Shown here: in pieces, positions 1 to 10,048 of the stretch
Numbering within the stretch: position 1 is the stretch's first letter
Layout: each line of letters opens with the position of its first letter
From: Rhizoclosmatium globosum
Taxonomy: Eukaryota > Chytridiomycota > Chytridiomycetes > Chytridiales > Chytriomycetaceae
Reading direction: 5' to 3'
Length of the DNA stretch: 64,000 nt
Assembly: GCA_002104985.1 (NCBI GenBank)
Contig: MCGO01000097.1
Location: 62,001 to 126,000, forward strand
Translations under genes and position numbers: made by a program
Notes under the pieces: model-generated
What the model was told of the DNA's origin: nothing
Database searches by the model: none
Seen by the model: only the letters and a program-made list of their open reading frames with translations

Positions 1-408
1 GCTGCAGCACCAGCACACGCGCCACCACCACCACAGCCACCAGTTGCGCACGCAGCACCACCAACATCGATGGCGGCCCCAACATCGATGGCACCCGCGC
101 CACAGCAGCCATCGCTCTTTGCCAACATGGCCTCGACTGCCGCGGGAGTCGCCGTTGGATCCGCCGTTGGACACACACTCGGCGCGGGTCTGACTTCGAT
201 GTTTGGTGGTGGTGGTTCCTCTGCCCCGGCTCCACAGGCGGCGGCTGCACCACAGTCGGTTGCTGCTCCGTCCCAGTTTGCGAACCCGTGCGAGGCCGAT
301 TCGCGTGCCTTCACTGCCTGTCTGGAGAAGAGCAGCAACGACATTGGTGCCTGCCAGTTCTACCTGGACATGCTCAAGCAGTGCCAGGCAAACAGCAAGT
401 CTTTCTAA
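1..408 (+). CDS. MIX17/CHCHD2-CHCHD10-like twin CX9C mitochondrial protein (5' end missing)
   Basis: The reading frame is open from base 1, so the gene begins before the window. The visible part is Ala/Pro-rich, then has a Gly/Ala-rich hydrophobic stretch (about positions 120-230, with GVAVGSAVGHTLGAG) and a C-terminal CHCH domain. Two CX9C motifs are visible: CEADSRAFTAC and CQFYLDMLKQC. This layout is that of the CHCHD2/CHCHD10/Mix17 family, small proteins of the mitochondrial intermembrane space that are oxidised and retained by the Mia40 relay and linked to cristae and respiratory-chain maintenance. The stop codon is at 406-408. The family call is secure; the exact orthologue is an inference. 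Confidence 0.88.
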   Translation, partial: AAAPAHAPPPPQPPVAHAAPPTSMAAPTSMAPAPQQPSLFANMASTAAGVAVGSAVGHTLGAGLTSMFGGGGSSAPAPQAAAAPQSVAAPSQFANPCEADSRAFTACLEKSSNDIGACQFYLDMLKQCQANSKSF

Positions 409-625
409 GGTGGTAGGGGAAGTAGGGTGGGAGTAAGGAGTTGGGTTGATCCCGTGTTGGTCCGATGTTTGCCCCGTTCCACTCCCTTCTACCACATTCC
501 AAATCATCCAATCGACTTTGTTATCTTTATTAAAAACATTGAAAAGCTTAAATAAAACATTACTGACACTGAAGAGAAATCCTTTGCTTTCAGAACAGAA
601 GAAAGAAACGAAAAGGAACAAAGAA

Positions 626-2552
626 ATGTCTGTTTTACTTGAGGTAGTCCATCCGCAGTCTCTCCCTCTTTCCCAGCATCTGATTCACTCACATGCCCAA
701 TTAGACATCCCTCGGCGATATTGTCATTGACCTCGACACAAAACGAGCTCCAAAGGCATCGCTCAACTTTCTCAAACTGTGCAAACGCAAGGCTTACAAC
801 TATTCCCTCTTTCACACTCTCATCAAAAACTTTACTGCCACTGTCGGTGGTGACTGCACTGGTGACCGTGACTCTGGCTCCTCCGTTTGGGGTCTTTTGG
901 ATTCCTCGGATTCATCGGATCCTACTGTAAAGACAAACAAGTTTTTTGAACCAGAGCGTTCTACGAAACTGAAACATGACTCTAAAGGCGTTGTTTCCTT
1001 TGTTTGTGCTCAAGGACGTGTTGGAGAGGAGGTATGGTGGTGGAGAGAGAGAGACAACAAGTGTCAAGCGAGATTGAAGAGTAGTGCGAGGAACGAGCTA
1101 GAAATAGGTTGCGAGGGACGAGCAAGGATAGGATAGCGAGGAACGAGCAAGGACAGGATAGCGAGGAACGAGCGAGAATCGCATAGCCTGGAACGAGATT
1201 CATCTAGTGCTGCAAAGACAAACAAGTTCTTTGAGCAATGAGCCGGAACGTTAGAAATGCAATTGCGAGGAACTCGCATCAACATCATAGACGAACATGT
1301 AGTAGCGCACTCCAAGCTTTTCTAACACAACGATAAACAGGAAAAGCTCCTTGCAACTTCCCAATTCTTTTTTACGCTTTCGGAAAGCGGCGCCGAGTAT
1401 TTAAACACGCAACACGCTCCATTTGGACGAGTAGTCGAAGGTCTTGAAGTCCTTGACGCTTTGAATGCCCAACTTGTGGACGATGACAACCGCCCTTTCC
1501 GTGATATTCGAATCAAACACACTATAATCCTCGACGACCCGTTCCCTGATCCACCCGGTCTACGCTGTCCATCTCGTTCCCCGTCTCCACCGCCACAATT
1601 ACTTGCGAGCGCACGAATTGCAGAAGACGAAAACTTGTTCCCAGACGTGGACCCTGAAGTCCTGGAAAAAGAGGCGAGGGATCGGGAAGCAGCTGCCCGC
1701 GCATTGACACTTGAAATGATTGGAGACTTGCCATTCGCGGAAATCCGACCTCCTGAAAATATCCTATTTGTGTGTAAACTGAATCCAATCACGCGAGATG
1801 AAGATTTGGAGCTTATTTTCTCCCGGTTTGGTGAGATTCGCAGGTATACAACCTCTCTCGCTCGTCTCCATCATTCTCGCCTCTGTTTTAAGTTCTAACA
1901 AAACCAAATTAGCTGCGAAATCATTCGTGATAAAAAGACGCAAGACTCGCTGTGCTATGCGTTCATTGACTTTGAAAAGAAGGAATCAGCCGAAGAAGCG
2001 TACTTCAAGATGGACAATGTGTTGATTGACGATCGACGAATCCACGTTGACTTTTCACAGAGTGTCAGTAAACTGCATGCAGATGTATTGATGGGGAAAC
2101 GGAGAGGACTTGTGGAAGAGGAAGAGTTTGGAGGGGCTGGGTTACGTCGACGTCGTCAGTATCGTAATGAGGATGTTGGACGGGACGGTGGTGGACGACG
2201 AGGTGAAGAAATGGTGTTTGAGCATGATGGGGATTTAGACCGTGAAAAGAAGCGGGTTCGTAGGGACGAGAAGGGTGGTGACGATCGAAGAGACAGAGAT
2301 CGAGATGCAGGAAGAGGACGGGTGGATGAGAGACGTCGAGATGATAGACGGGAATATCGACATGATGATAGAAGAGGAGAAACAAGAGATGACAGAAGAG
2401 ATAGCAAGCGAGATGGTTCGAGAAGGGATGACAGAGCTGGTGGAAGCGGGCGAAGGGATGAACGTGAACGTGATTACCGGAGGGATGACCGCGATGGAAG
2501 ACGAGATGAGAGGCATCGAGATGGCGACCGGAGGGACGACCGTCGGCGTTGA
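626..2552 (+). CDS. PPIL4-type peptidyl-prolyl isomerase: cyclophilin domain, RRM and Arg/Asp-rich tail
   Basis: Spliced as 626-643, 705-1031, 1341-1843 and 1913-2552, giving 495 residues in one frame. The N-terminus MSVLLE plus [19 protein letters not shown] and [17 protein letters not shown] matches the start of the PPIL4/Cyp6 family. [16 protein letters not shown] and [18 protein letters not shown] are the cyclophilin core, and [18 protein letters not shown] is the typical end of that domain. An RRM follows, with RNP2-like ILFVCKLNP and RNP1-like [10 protein letters not shown]. The last 140 residues are almost all Arg, Asp and Glu (RRDDR repeats). Family members are nuclear proteins associated with spliceosomes. 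Intron 2 (1032-1340) is long for this window and holds a minisatellite. Prolyl-isomerase activity cannot be judged because several catalytic positions diverge. Confidence 0.9.
1086..1200 (+). repeat. 25-bp minisatellite inside PPIL4 intron 2
   Basis: Four and a half tandem copies of a 25-base unit whose core is GCGAGGAACGAGCAA start at 1086, 1111, 1136, 1161 and 1186 (partial). They lie wholly within the intron 1032-1340 and inflate it relative to the 50-70 base introns usual here. A stray related piece (GCGAGGAACTCGC) occurs near 1265. Confidence 0.8.
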
Positions 2553-2729
2553 TAATTAAATATTGATTTCACTTTCCACAAATTGGGCTTACTTCTGTGT
2601 TGATACTGAACAACTGTTTTGGGGAACCGCTTATCCAAGCGAACAGTCGGTGTATTTTATTTCAAGAAGTTCCTGTCAGTTGGAGAAAGATAAAAACGTG
2701 CACAAATAAAATTGGAAATTTTGGCAAAA

Positions 2730-2803
2730 TGCTCTTGACCAGAGTCGAACTGGTGACCTTCGGATTATGAGACCGACGCTTTGACCAACTAAGCCACAAG
2801 AGC
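2730..2803 (-). tRNA. tRNA-Met (CAT)
   Basis: The reverse strand folds as a 74-nt cloverleaf. The acceptor stem GCTCTTG pairs with CAAGAGC, the anticodon loop CTCATAA presents CAT, and the T arm contains GTTCGACTC. The acceptor starts with G, and the gene is most likely elongator tRNA-Met rather than initiator. There is no intron. Confidence 0.93.
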
Positions 2804-2924
2804 AGATACTTCTGAGAAGACTAAAGTCAAAATAATAGTAATTAAATGAATATTGATTGACTTATGCAGCGAGGATTATAATACGCGACCACATTAACCT
2901 TTTTGTTCAATTTTTTATACGCAG

Positions 2925-3158
2925 CTACTTTTTCTGACGTTCGCGGTAATGACTGTGTTTTCGGAAGACATATGACGAATCAGAACCGAACGCCACACCC
3001 AAAGTGAAGACGGAACCAATAGTCACCTTGATGCCGAAAATAAAGTGTAAAAACACGCAAGATCTTGGCAAAGATGCGAGTTCAGCAATGTGGCGGCATT
3101 TGGTGTTGTGGAAGCGTATAGTCACTACGTATCCCCATGTGCAAACAGATATGTTCAT
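2925..3158 (-). CDS. Possible small membrane protein, unidentified
   Basis: A 77-codon ATG frame, divergent from the Mn-SOD gene (73 bases between starts). Its C-terminal half has one plausible membrane segment ([20 protein letters not shown]) followed by a basic, polar tail ending RERQKK. That shape, a short N-terminal part, a single helix and a charged end, resembles very small respiratory-chain subunits such as the COX7C/COX8 type, but I see no diagnostic motif. It could also be a chance frame or the last exon of a spliced gene. Treat as hypothetical. Confidence 0.3.
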   Translation of the reverse strand: MNISVCTWGYVVTIRFHNTKCRHIAELASLPRSCVFLHFIFGIKVTIGSVFTLGVAFGSDSSYVFRKHSHYRERQKK

Positions 3159-3230
3159 CCTTTCATTGCTTCATTTGATTTCTCTTCTTTGTTAGTCTCC
3201 ATAATCAAAAGTAATAATATCTCGACCAAA

Positions 3231-4265
3231 ATGCTTTCGAAATCAGCACAGGCAGTGAAAAACGCAGCTCACGAAAACTCATCCAAAATGACCTACACCC
3301 TTGAAGCCCTTCCATACGCCCAGGACGCCCTTGCTCCACACATCTCTGCTGAGACCTTGGACTTCCACTACGGAAAGCACCACGCTGGATACGTCACCAG
3401 AGTTAGTCTTATTTCATTTGTGGTTGATAGCAAAGCAGTTTACTCAACAATTCAAATACGATCTAGCTCAACTCTCTGATCGCCTCCTCTGACTTGAAGT
3501 CTCTCTCCATCGAGGAGATCACTGCCAAGGTAAGCGATACCTTCTTCGAATTCACCCGCGATTTAACCCTGCTTGCGTGTCTCCTTTAAACACAGGGCCC
3601 AACCAACGTCCCAGCCGGTATCTACAACAGCGCTGCCCAGACCTACAACCACACTTTCTACTGGAAGTCCTTGGCCCCAGCTGCTACTCGCCAGGGTACG
3701 TTCCGTCCCACACCCATCCGTGCTTTGAAATCGTCAGCTCATCACGCAATTTTTTCTACAACCTTCTCCTTCATCCAAACAAACTATTCTTACGTAATAA
3801 TCCGTTCTTTTTTATGTTTATAGCTGCTCCTTCCCAGAAGCTCAACGACTTGATCGTCAAGTCTTTCGGCTCCTTCGATGCTTTCAAGACCAAGTTCTCT
3901 GACGTTGCTGCTGGTCACTTTGGTTCCGGATGGGCCTGGTTGGTTCAGGACAAGTCTTCTGGACTCTTGAAGATCGTTGACACCCACGATGCCGTCTCTG
4001 TTGTTCACGGTTTGTGTTTTCGCGCTTGTTTCAAAGCAGAATCCTTACTATTCGTTATGCAGACACTACCGTTAAGCCAATCTTGGTCTGCGATGTGTGG
4101 GAACACGCCTACTACAGTGAGTCTTTGATTTACACCAGTCAATGATTAAAGATCCACTAATCCTTTTCAAATCATACAGTTGACTACAGAAACTTGCGTC
4201 CAAAGTACATTGAGTCCTGGTGGTCTTTGGTCAACTGGCAGTTCGCTGAGTCCAACTTGATCTAA
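3231..4265 (+). CDS. SOD2: Manganese superoxide dismutase
   Basis: Converts superoxide to hydrogen peroxide and oxygen. There are six exons: 3231-3401, 3467-3529, from 3596, from about 3823, from about 4062, and from about 4180 to the TAA at 4265. Metal ligands are visible in family context: His in [13 protein letters not shown], His in [10 protein letters not shown], and Asp and His in the signature [16 protein letters not shown] and [10 protein letters not shown] are the usual flanking blocks. The N-terminus ([19 protein letters not shown]) is short and weakly amphipathic. A second Met begins [10 protein letters not shown], where bacterial and cytosolic forms start, so mitochondrial versus cytosolic location cannot be settled from sequence. 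The next gene starts only 94 bases downstream. Confidence 0.96.
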
Positions 4266-4359
4266 GCGAGTTGTTTTTCGCTCTTGTCATTTGCTTTCAT
4301 TGCTGAACTTGAATAAATCATCTGGTGCAGTATTAGAATCACTGGTTGGACATTATGAT

Positions 4360-6797
4360 ATGGTCGAAACAAAACACTCACAAAACTATTATCGAAGAGG
4401 TGGAATATCCAAAATGCTTTCCGCAGGCAGCACTGCTCATCGGGCGCCGCTACTGACGGCATCGCCATATGAACCTCTACAACCAGTTGAATGGGAAACA
4501 CGCTTTCTCCCATCCGCAAAAGACCAGTTTGATAACCAGTGGCTCGAGCACTACGTTCCAAGTATTGACTGCCCCGACCAACAACTCGTCGAAATCTATA
4601 ATTACCGGTACCTGTATTCATCAATATCAAACTGCCATTGACTTCGTACTCGTTTGCCAGGTGGTCTGTGGTTCGACGACACATTGCGTATACAGTTCCA
4701 GAGACAGGTTATATTCTGACAGAGTTTGTAAAAATCGCAGGTCACGCTGGAGCGTTTGGCGGAATTGTGGCTGCTACGGGGCATCATATTCGAGAGGCGA
4801 GGTGGGTGTTTAATGACATTGTGCTTTGCAGTGAACTTAACTTCAATCAGATGGCTTCGTGACACTTCAGTCGTTGATTCATACATAAACTATTGGCTGA
4901 AGGGACCTGGGAAGCCGGTCGCTAGGATGTACAGTGTCTGGATGGCTGATTCTGTTTGGGAAAAGTACTTGATTGATGGCGACGCGGAATACGTCAAAAC
5001 TATGCTTCCATATCTTATTGAACAGTGGGAAGGATGGGAGCTAGATGGGAAGTGGAACAAGGAACTTGGGCTGTACTGGCAGGTTCCAGTTTGGGATGCT
5101 ATGGTATTTATCACACTCAGTCTCATGAAGGAATTCTTTCTAAACCTTATACACAGGAATTCACGATTGGAAGCTATCAAACATCCGATCCCTATCACGG
5201 TGGGGATGGTTATCGGCCAACTCTATCAGTGTATCAATACGCTGACGCCCTCGCCATCGCCCGCATCGCGAACCTCATTGGCGACGTTCAAACAAGTGAT
5301 ATTTACACGAAACATGCAGAAAATCTGAAATCAGCAACCCTCAACAACCTCTGGAATTCCACCCAACACCACTTTTTTCATGTGATGAAAGAAGACAACC
5401 CTTCACATTCTCACTTAGATGGAAAAGAGCAAATCGGATATACGCCATGGTACTTCAATCTACCCCCAGACGATTCCGAATATGCAGAGTCATGGTCATA
5501 TCTCTTTGACCCCAACGTTTTTTGGGGAGACTTTGGTCCAGCAACCGCCCAAAAAGACCATCGTTTCTTTTATTACGAAGCGGAAACATGTTGTCGATGG
5601 AACGGTCCGTCATGGCCTTACAGCACATCAATCACATTGACAGCTCTTGCGAACCTCATCGTGAACTATCAAAACCACGTTCACGTCAACAAAGAGTCAT
5701 ATTACAAGCTTTTGAGTGCGTATACAAAGTCGCACTACAAGAATGGGAAGCCACACATTGCCGAGGCTTTGAACGGGTACACGGGAGAGTGGATTTATGA
5801 TGCATGGAATTGGAGTGAACACTATTTCCATTCAAGCTTTGTGGATCTTGTGTTGGGCGGTCTTTTTGGAATTCGTCCATTCGCAAACAACGCCACTGGA
5901 GATATTACTTTAGAGTTAAAGCCTTTGATTCCCGACGTGTGGGATTATTACGGGGTGAGAGTTAACGGAACAATGTGTTTTTGGATGTTGATTCTTGACT
6001 CAGGTTGAAAACCTTCAATTTCAAGGAAACCTGATAACCATTCTTTGGGATCGGTTTGGAACACGATACGATAACAATTGTACTGGGCTCTGTATCTTCC
6101 AAAATGGAAAACAAGTGTATCACCTCATGAATGAAGTCCTTCCAGCTCACATCATTGTCCCACTCCCAAATATAGAAAGTACGGCATGACCCAAATCCCA
6201 TATTCCCCTGCAACTAACTCATGTCTCCCAGGAAACAAGCCTCTTCGAACTGTCTACAACTCATGCAAAAATTTGGCAAGCAACCCTCAACGCACACCCA
6301 ATTTCGCCAAGATCTCAGCATCCACGTCAGATCCCGCACACCCGCCACATGAAGCAAACGATGGAGTTATTTTGCACGACGAAATTCCAAGCAACAGGTG
6401 GTCATCTCACGCTGGGACGGGGGATTCATGGCTTGAACTCGAATTCACTGCTCCAATCAAGAACATTACGGCTGTAGACATTCACTTTTATACTGACGTT
6501 AGTGTCCATTTGCCATTGAACTATGAATTGTTTTACTGGAGTGAGTGGTGGTGGGGGTGGGGGCAATGGAATGTGATTCCCAATCAGCTGAGGGTGTTTG
6601 AGAAGCCTGTTGCTGGGGAGTTGAATCGAGTTTGGATCCAACCTGGAGGTTGGGAGAGTAAGAAATTGCGCGTTGTTTTTAGTGGGGTGGCGGGTGGTGG
6701 TGTCGGAGTGACAGAGTTGGAAGTCTGGAGTGCTTGTGATTATGGATACAAAACAACTCGCCACGAAGGCATGGTTTTACAAAACGACGAGGAATAA
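4360..6797 (+). CDS. MGH1/GH63-like (alpha/alpha)6-barrel glycoside hydrolase with C-terminal F5/8-type-C-like domain
   Basis: Exons read: 4360-4607, 4661-4801, 4851-5103, 5157-5954, from 6004, and a last exon from about 6230 to 6797. Blocks such as YSVWMADSVWEKYLIDGD, LYWQVPVWDAM, YGDGYRPTLSVYQYADA-like sequence and the aromatic run CCRWNGPSWPYSTSITLTAL are typical of large inverting (alpha/alpha)6 glycosidases of the mannosylglycerate-hydrolase-like/GH63 group. GEWIYDAWNWSEHYFHSSFVD carries acidic residues likely near the active site. The last roughly 180 residues resemble a discoidin/F5-8-C carbohydrate-binding fold (NRWSSHAGTGDSWLELEF, GVTELEVWS). I see no clear signal peptide, so a secretory exon may be missing or the enzyme may be intracellular. 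The substrate is unknown. Confidence 0.8.
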
Positions 6798-6852
6798 AGA
6801 AGAAATAAATGTTCAAATACACTCTGTATTCAGCATAATTGTTTTTCTTCCT

Positions 6853-8768
6853 TCACGCCTTCTCCCATATCTGAATATATGTTTCCGACAAGAAAATCAT
6901 TTGCGGTGCAATCTCTTCCACAAACAAATCCTGGATCTGCAACCACTGATCCCGTCCTTTACAGTGAACATGGACTTTATAAGCACCTTCGATAGCTCCG
7001 GGTTTGCCGTCATGACAAATATTCGCCACAAGATTGTATGTTGTGTTCGAGTCTTTCACTGTTGGGTCCAAGTCTAGAAAAGATGTCAATCGTGATGGAA
7101 ATGAAATACCAAACTCTTACATTCTCGCATATCCATTCCTCGAATCGGAAAGTTGACGATTGTACTGTTCTTTTCAGTTGTGAAGTTGTTTTTCGTGAAA
7201 CGCTTAATGTGGAAAATCAGAAACTGTGGGAGCTTTGTAATACGGAATCGCTTGACGGATAGTGTGTATTCCTATTCTCACCGATGAGAAATCTAGAAAA
7301 CGAATCAGTTGTAAAAAACAATCACCTTTTCAGTCACTCCATCATATTTCTCGAGAAGATCTGCAAGAGGAACTTGGGGAATGATGTTGCGTTCCAATTC
7401 ATCTTGAAAAAGCGGCATGGGAGGTAGGTCAAGCGACAAGAAAAGGAATGGCGACTGCGTCGTTGTCGTTTCTGCGTTAACAATTATTAAGGTGTCACAC
7501 TATCTATACAACGTTACCTTTATGATTATCAAATCTTGGTACAACTCCCGAATCAGCACTTCCAGCGCCTTCAACAACCTGACTTTCCACACGCACTTCA
7601 CCTTGAAAGATTTTATGAATAATGGAGCTGCCGTTCTTGCGAGGGTTTCCACCAAGTCCCGTATGAAGCTGATTCAGGAACCATGCGAGAAAGTCTGCTG
7701 GATCTGATTGTGCAGTGAGCAAGAACTGTTTCGCACTCGCATTTGTCATTTCCTAGTTGGGCATTGATGAGATTGTCGTCCTAAAGAATCAGGAGCCTGG
7801 GGTCTTTTTACCTGAAGAAACTCGTGAGGCGACACTTGACCTTTGAAAGCTTTCGCGTTCCATACTTTACGAACCAAAGTCGCGAAACGATTTACTAGAA
7901 AGACGAGAATTTGGTTAGTTTGGGTCCGCACGATTTCAGTGTTTGCGAACCTAATTCCGTGCTTTTTTTCTTGGCACCATTCGCCATCGGCTTTGCTCGA
8001 ATCACAACGCTGTTGAGGACATCAATTTCGTCATCACTGAGAAGAAAATCGCGTAATGGTTTAACGTGTGCGAGGGCTTGGATAACCTAATGAGGCAGTC
8101 TTTTAGCTTGAATTCCATAACTTCGATAAGATGTTCGCTAGATATATCTCCAACTGATATATCACGGTTGCGGAAGAGGGATGGTTTTTGGTCCAACATT
8201 CAAGGAATCAGATCTGAATACGAACCACATTGACATAATCGTTCGCCTTGATATTATTGAGTCCAACGAATCCAGGCAAGTACGCCTTATTGTTTAAATC
8301 GTATGAATAGGTGGACAGTGAATCAAGACCTTCGATTTGAGCTTTTGTGTAAAACGGCCGAATGACATACTACAGTATACTCATCAGTCTCTACACATAA
8401 ACAGATCTAATATAGCCTACCTTGATATCAGCAAGTGTGGCATCCTTCACTTCGTACGACTCTGGCAGGCAGTACACCTTCAGGGTAGTCAGGTTGATGA
8501 AGATATGGTGGTCGACTGCCAGGGCATGAGTGTATGCATGTGAAGCTGTTCCTCGGCCTTGGAAACTAGTTTTGGTTTCTTTTAAGTTACTCTGTTCCGA
8601 GGAAAGGTTGGCTAAACAAACTACGCACAATTTGCCGCACACGAGACAGGCGTACACATTAAGTGGCGACAGCGAAACTGAACAAAGTGCTTCAAAGTCA
8701 AAGTCGAGAACGTGGCGTTGGACGGTTTCGAGGTACAGTCCGTCTGTCTCAAGCGCTCTTTTGCTCAT
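6853..8768 (-). CDS. USP39/Sad1, U4/U6.U5 tri-snRNP-associated protein with inactive ubiquitin hydrolase fold
   Basis: A spliced gene on the minus strand, ATG at 8768 and stop at 6853. The zinc-finger UBP domain is clear: YLETVQRHVLDFDFEALCSVSLS, NVYACLVCGK spliced to FFQGRG, SHAYTHALAVDHHIFINL and YCLPESYEV. Next comes YLPGFVGLNNIKANDYVNVV, where an active deubiquitinase would have a Cys box; here the Cys position is Asp, as in USP39 generally, so it is catalytically dead. The C-terminus IFLSETYIQIWEKA matches the family end. It acts in the nucleus, stabilising the tri-snRNP for splicing. The N-terminal RS-rich extension of animal USP39 is absent. It ends 55 bases from the convergent hydrolase gene. 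Confidence 0.92.
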
Positions 8769-8793
8769 TCCTTTTTTTGCTTTATTTAATTTA

Positions 8794-9834
8794 TTATCCC
8801 ATGTTCTCTAATCCTTTGAAATCCAATACGGTCTCAAACGTCAATGCACTCATGGCCAAAATGTCAATAGGTACGTTTTGAACATCCAATCGAGGGTTCT
8901 TGCTCAAATCTAATCGTTCCAGTGCCTTTAGTTTCGCAAGCTCAACAGGTACGGTTCCTTCAAAGAAATTCTCTCGTAGTACGAGAACGCGTAGATTGAG
9001 TAGATTGCCAAGTTCCGGTGGGATAGGTCCAGTGAGACTGTTGCCTTCTCCACACGTAAATGCTTCCAAATGGATCAAACTACCCATACTCACAGGAAGT
9101 GAGCCCGTCAAATTATTCGCATCAAGATATAGAGCTCGCAGTTCAATGAGGTCACCAATGTTGGCAGGTATAGGACCAGACAGAAAGTTTCGGCAAAAGC
9201 TGAGGTATTCCAGTTTGACACATTTTGTGATTTCGGATGGGAACAGTCCTTTCATTCCGCATCCTTCCAGCTGGCAATATGTCAGGTTCGTCAGGTAATT
9301 GAAAATAGAAGGAACGGGTCTCAACAGCATTTCCGTTCTTTGAGGCTTATAACCTTCTTCATCACTTGAATCGTACTCATCTTCTGAATCGTTCTCCTGA
9401 CTTAATCCCCAACTGAGAGTACTGAGATGAGACATGAAGAGTTGTGCGTATATTGACTGCCAGAGAGGAGGCATTTGCAACATATCCAGTTCCAAACTGC
9501 TTGGATATTGATTTGCTTTGACCAATTTTACAGATGGATCCACTGTAAGGTTCAAGTTCATTCGTATAAACTCTTTGGATGATATGCAATCGTTGAAAGC
9601 TCGAGATAACAGTCTACATTGATGAACAAGCCTCGGTTGGATCCATGAAAGTATTTGACAGACTAGTTCGCGAGGAAGATTACAGAAATGGCTGGTTGTG
9701 GAGCCAGAAACAACTGGCGAGCCTTGCCTGAACACTGACGACAAAGGTGAGGAATGTTTCGAGTTTATCGGCGAAATTGAGCTTTCATTAGACATCAAAC
9801 ATGAGATATCACTCCTTAAGACAGGGTTTGGCAT
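8794..9834 (-). CDS. F-box protein with plant-type leucine-rich repeats
   Basis: A single-exon, 346-residue protein. Residues around 50-90 (FCNLPRELVCQILSWIQPRLVHQCRLLSRAFNDC) form an F-box, the Skp1-binding motif of SCF ubiquitin ligases. A Ser/Asp/Glu-rich acidic linker (ENDSEDEYDSSDEEG) follows. The C-terminal half has about five repeats of the plant-specific LRR consensus (FLSGPIPANIGDL, NLTGSLPVSMGSL, SLTGPIPPELGNL, FFEGTVPVELAKL). The likely role is substrate recognition for ubiquitination, but the target is unknown. The stop lies 25 bases from the USP39 start, so the two genes are tandem and nearly abutting. Confidence 0.85.
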   Translation of the reverse strand: MPNPVLRSDISCLMSNESSISPINSKHSSPLSSVFRQGSPVVSGSTTSHFCNLPRELVCQILSWIQPRLVHQCRLLSRAFNDCISSKEFIRMNLNLTVDPSVKLVKANQYPSSLELDMLQMPPLWQSIYAQLFMSHLSTLSWGLSQENDSEDEYDSSDEEGYKPQRTEMLLRPVPSIFNYLTNLTYCQLEGCGMKGLFPSEITKCVKLEYLSFCRNFLSGPIPANIGDLIELRALYLDANNLTGSLPVSMGSLIHLEAFTCGEGNSLTGPIPPELGNLLNLRVLVLRENFFEGTVPVELAKLKALERLDLSKNPRLDVQNVPIDILAMSALTFETVLDFKGLENMG

Positions 9835-10048
9835 ATTGGAGTGGTTGGAGATGAACTGTTTTTGGCAATAACCAAAAGCGATAAGAAAAAAAGTAAACTA
9901 ACGAGATAACTCTATAGCCTGATTAACCTCACGTCCATATCACTACGCCTCTTACAAAAAAAAACACGATTAAAGAATTAAGGGAGAAAAGAGAACAATT
10001 TTCTTTTAACTCAACAAAAAACGGAACAATCGATTCGCAAATATTAAA

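Noticed and set aside
1086..1200. 25-bp repeats as a possible CRISPR or regulatory array
   Set aside because: Units abut without spacers and sit inside a spliced intron; an ordinary minisatellite.
2065..2559. Several overlapping frames over the PPIL4 tail on both strands
   Set aside because: They arise from the repetitive Arg/Asp codons of the real C-terminus (2010-2552) and lack any independent support.
6004..6180. A shift between frames in the glycoside hydrolase that could be a frameshift
   Set aside because: A GT-AG intron at 5955-6003 restores the frame and gives a continuous domain, so the gene is intact here.
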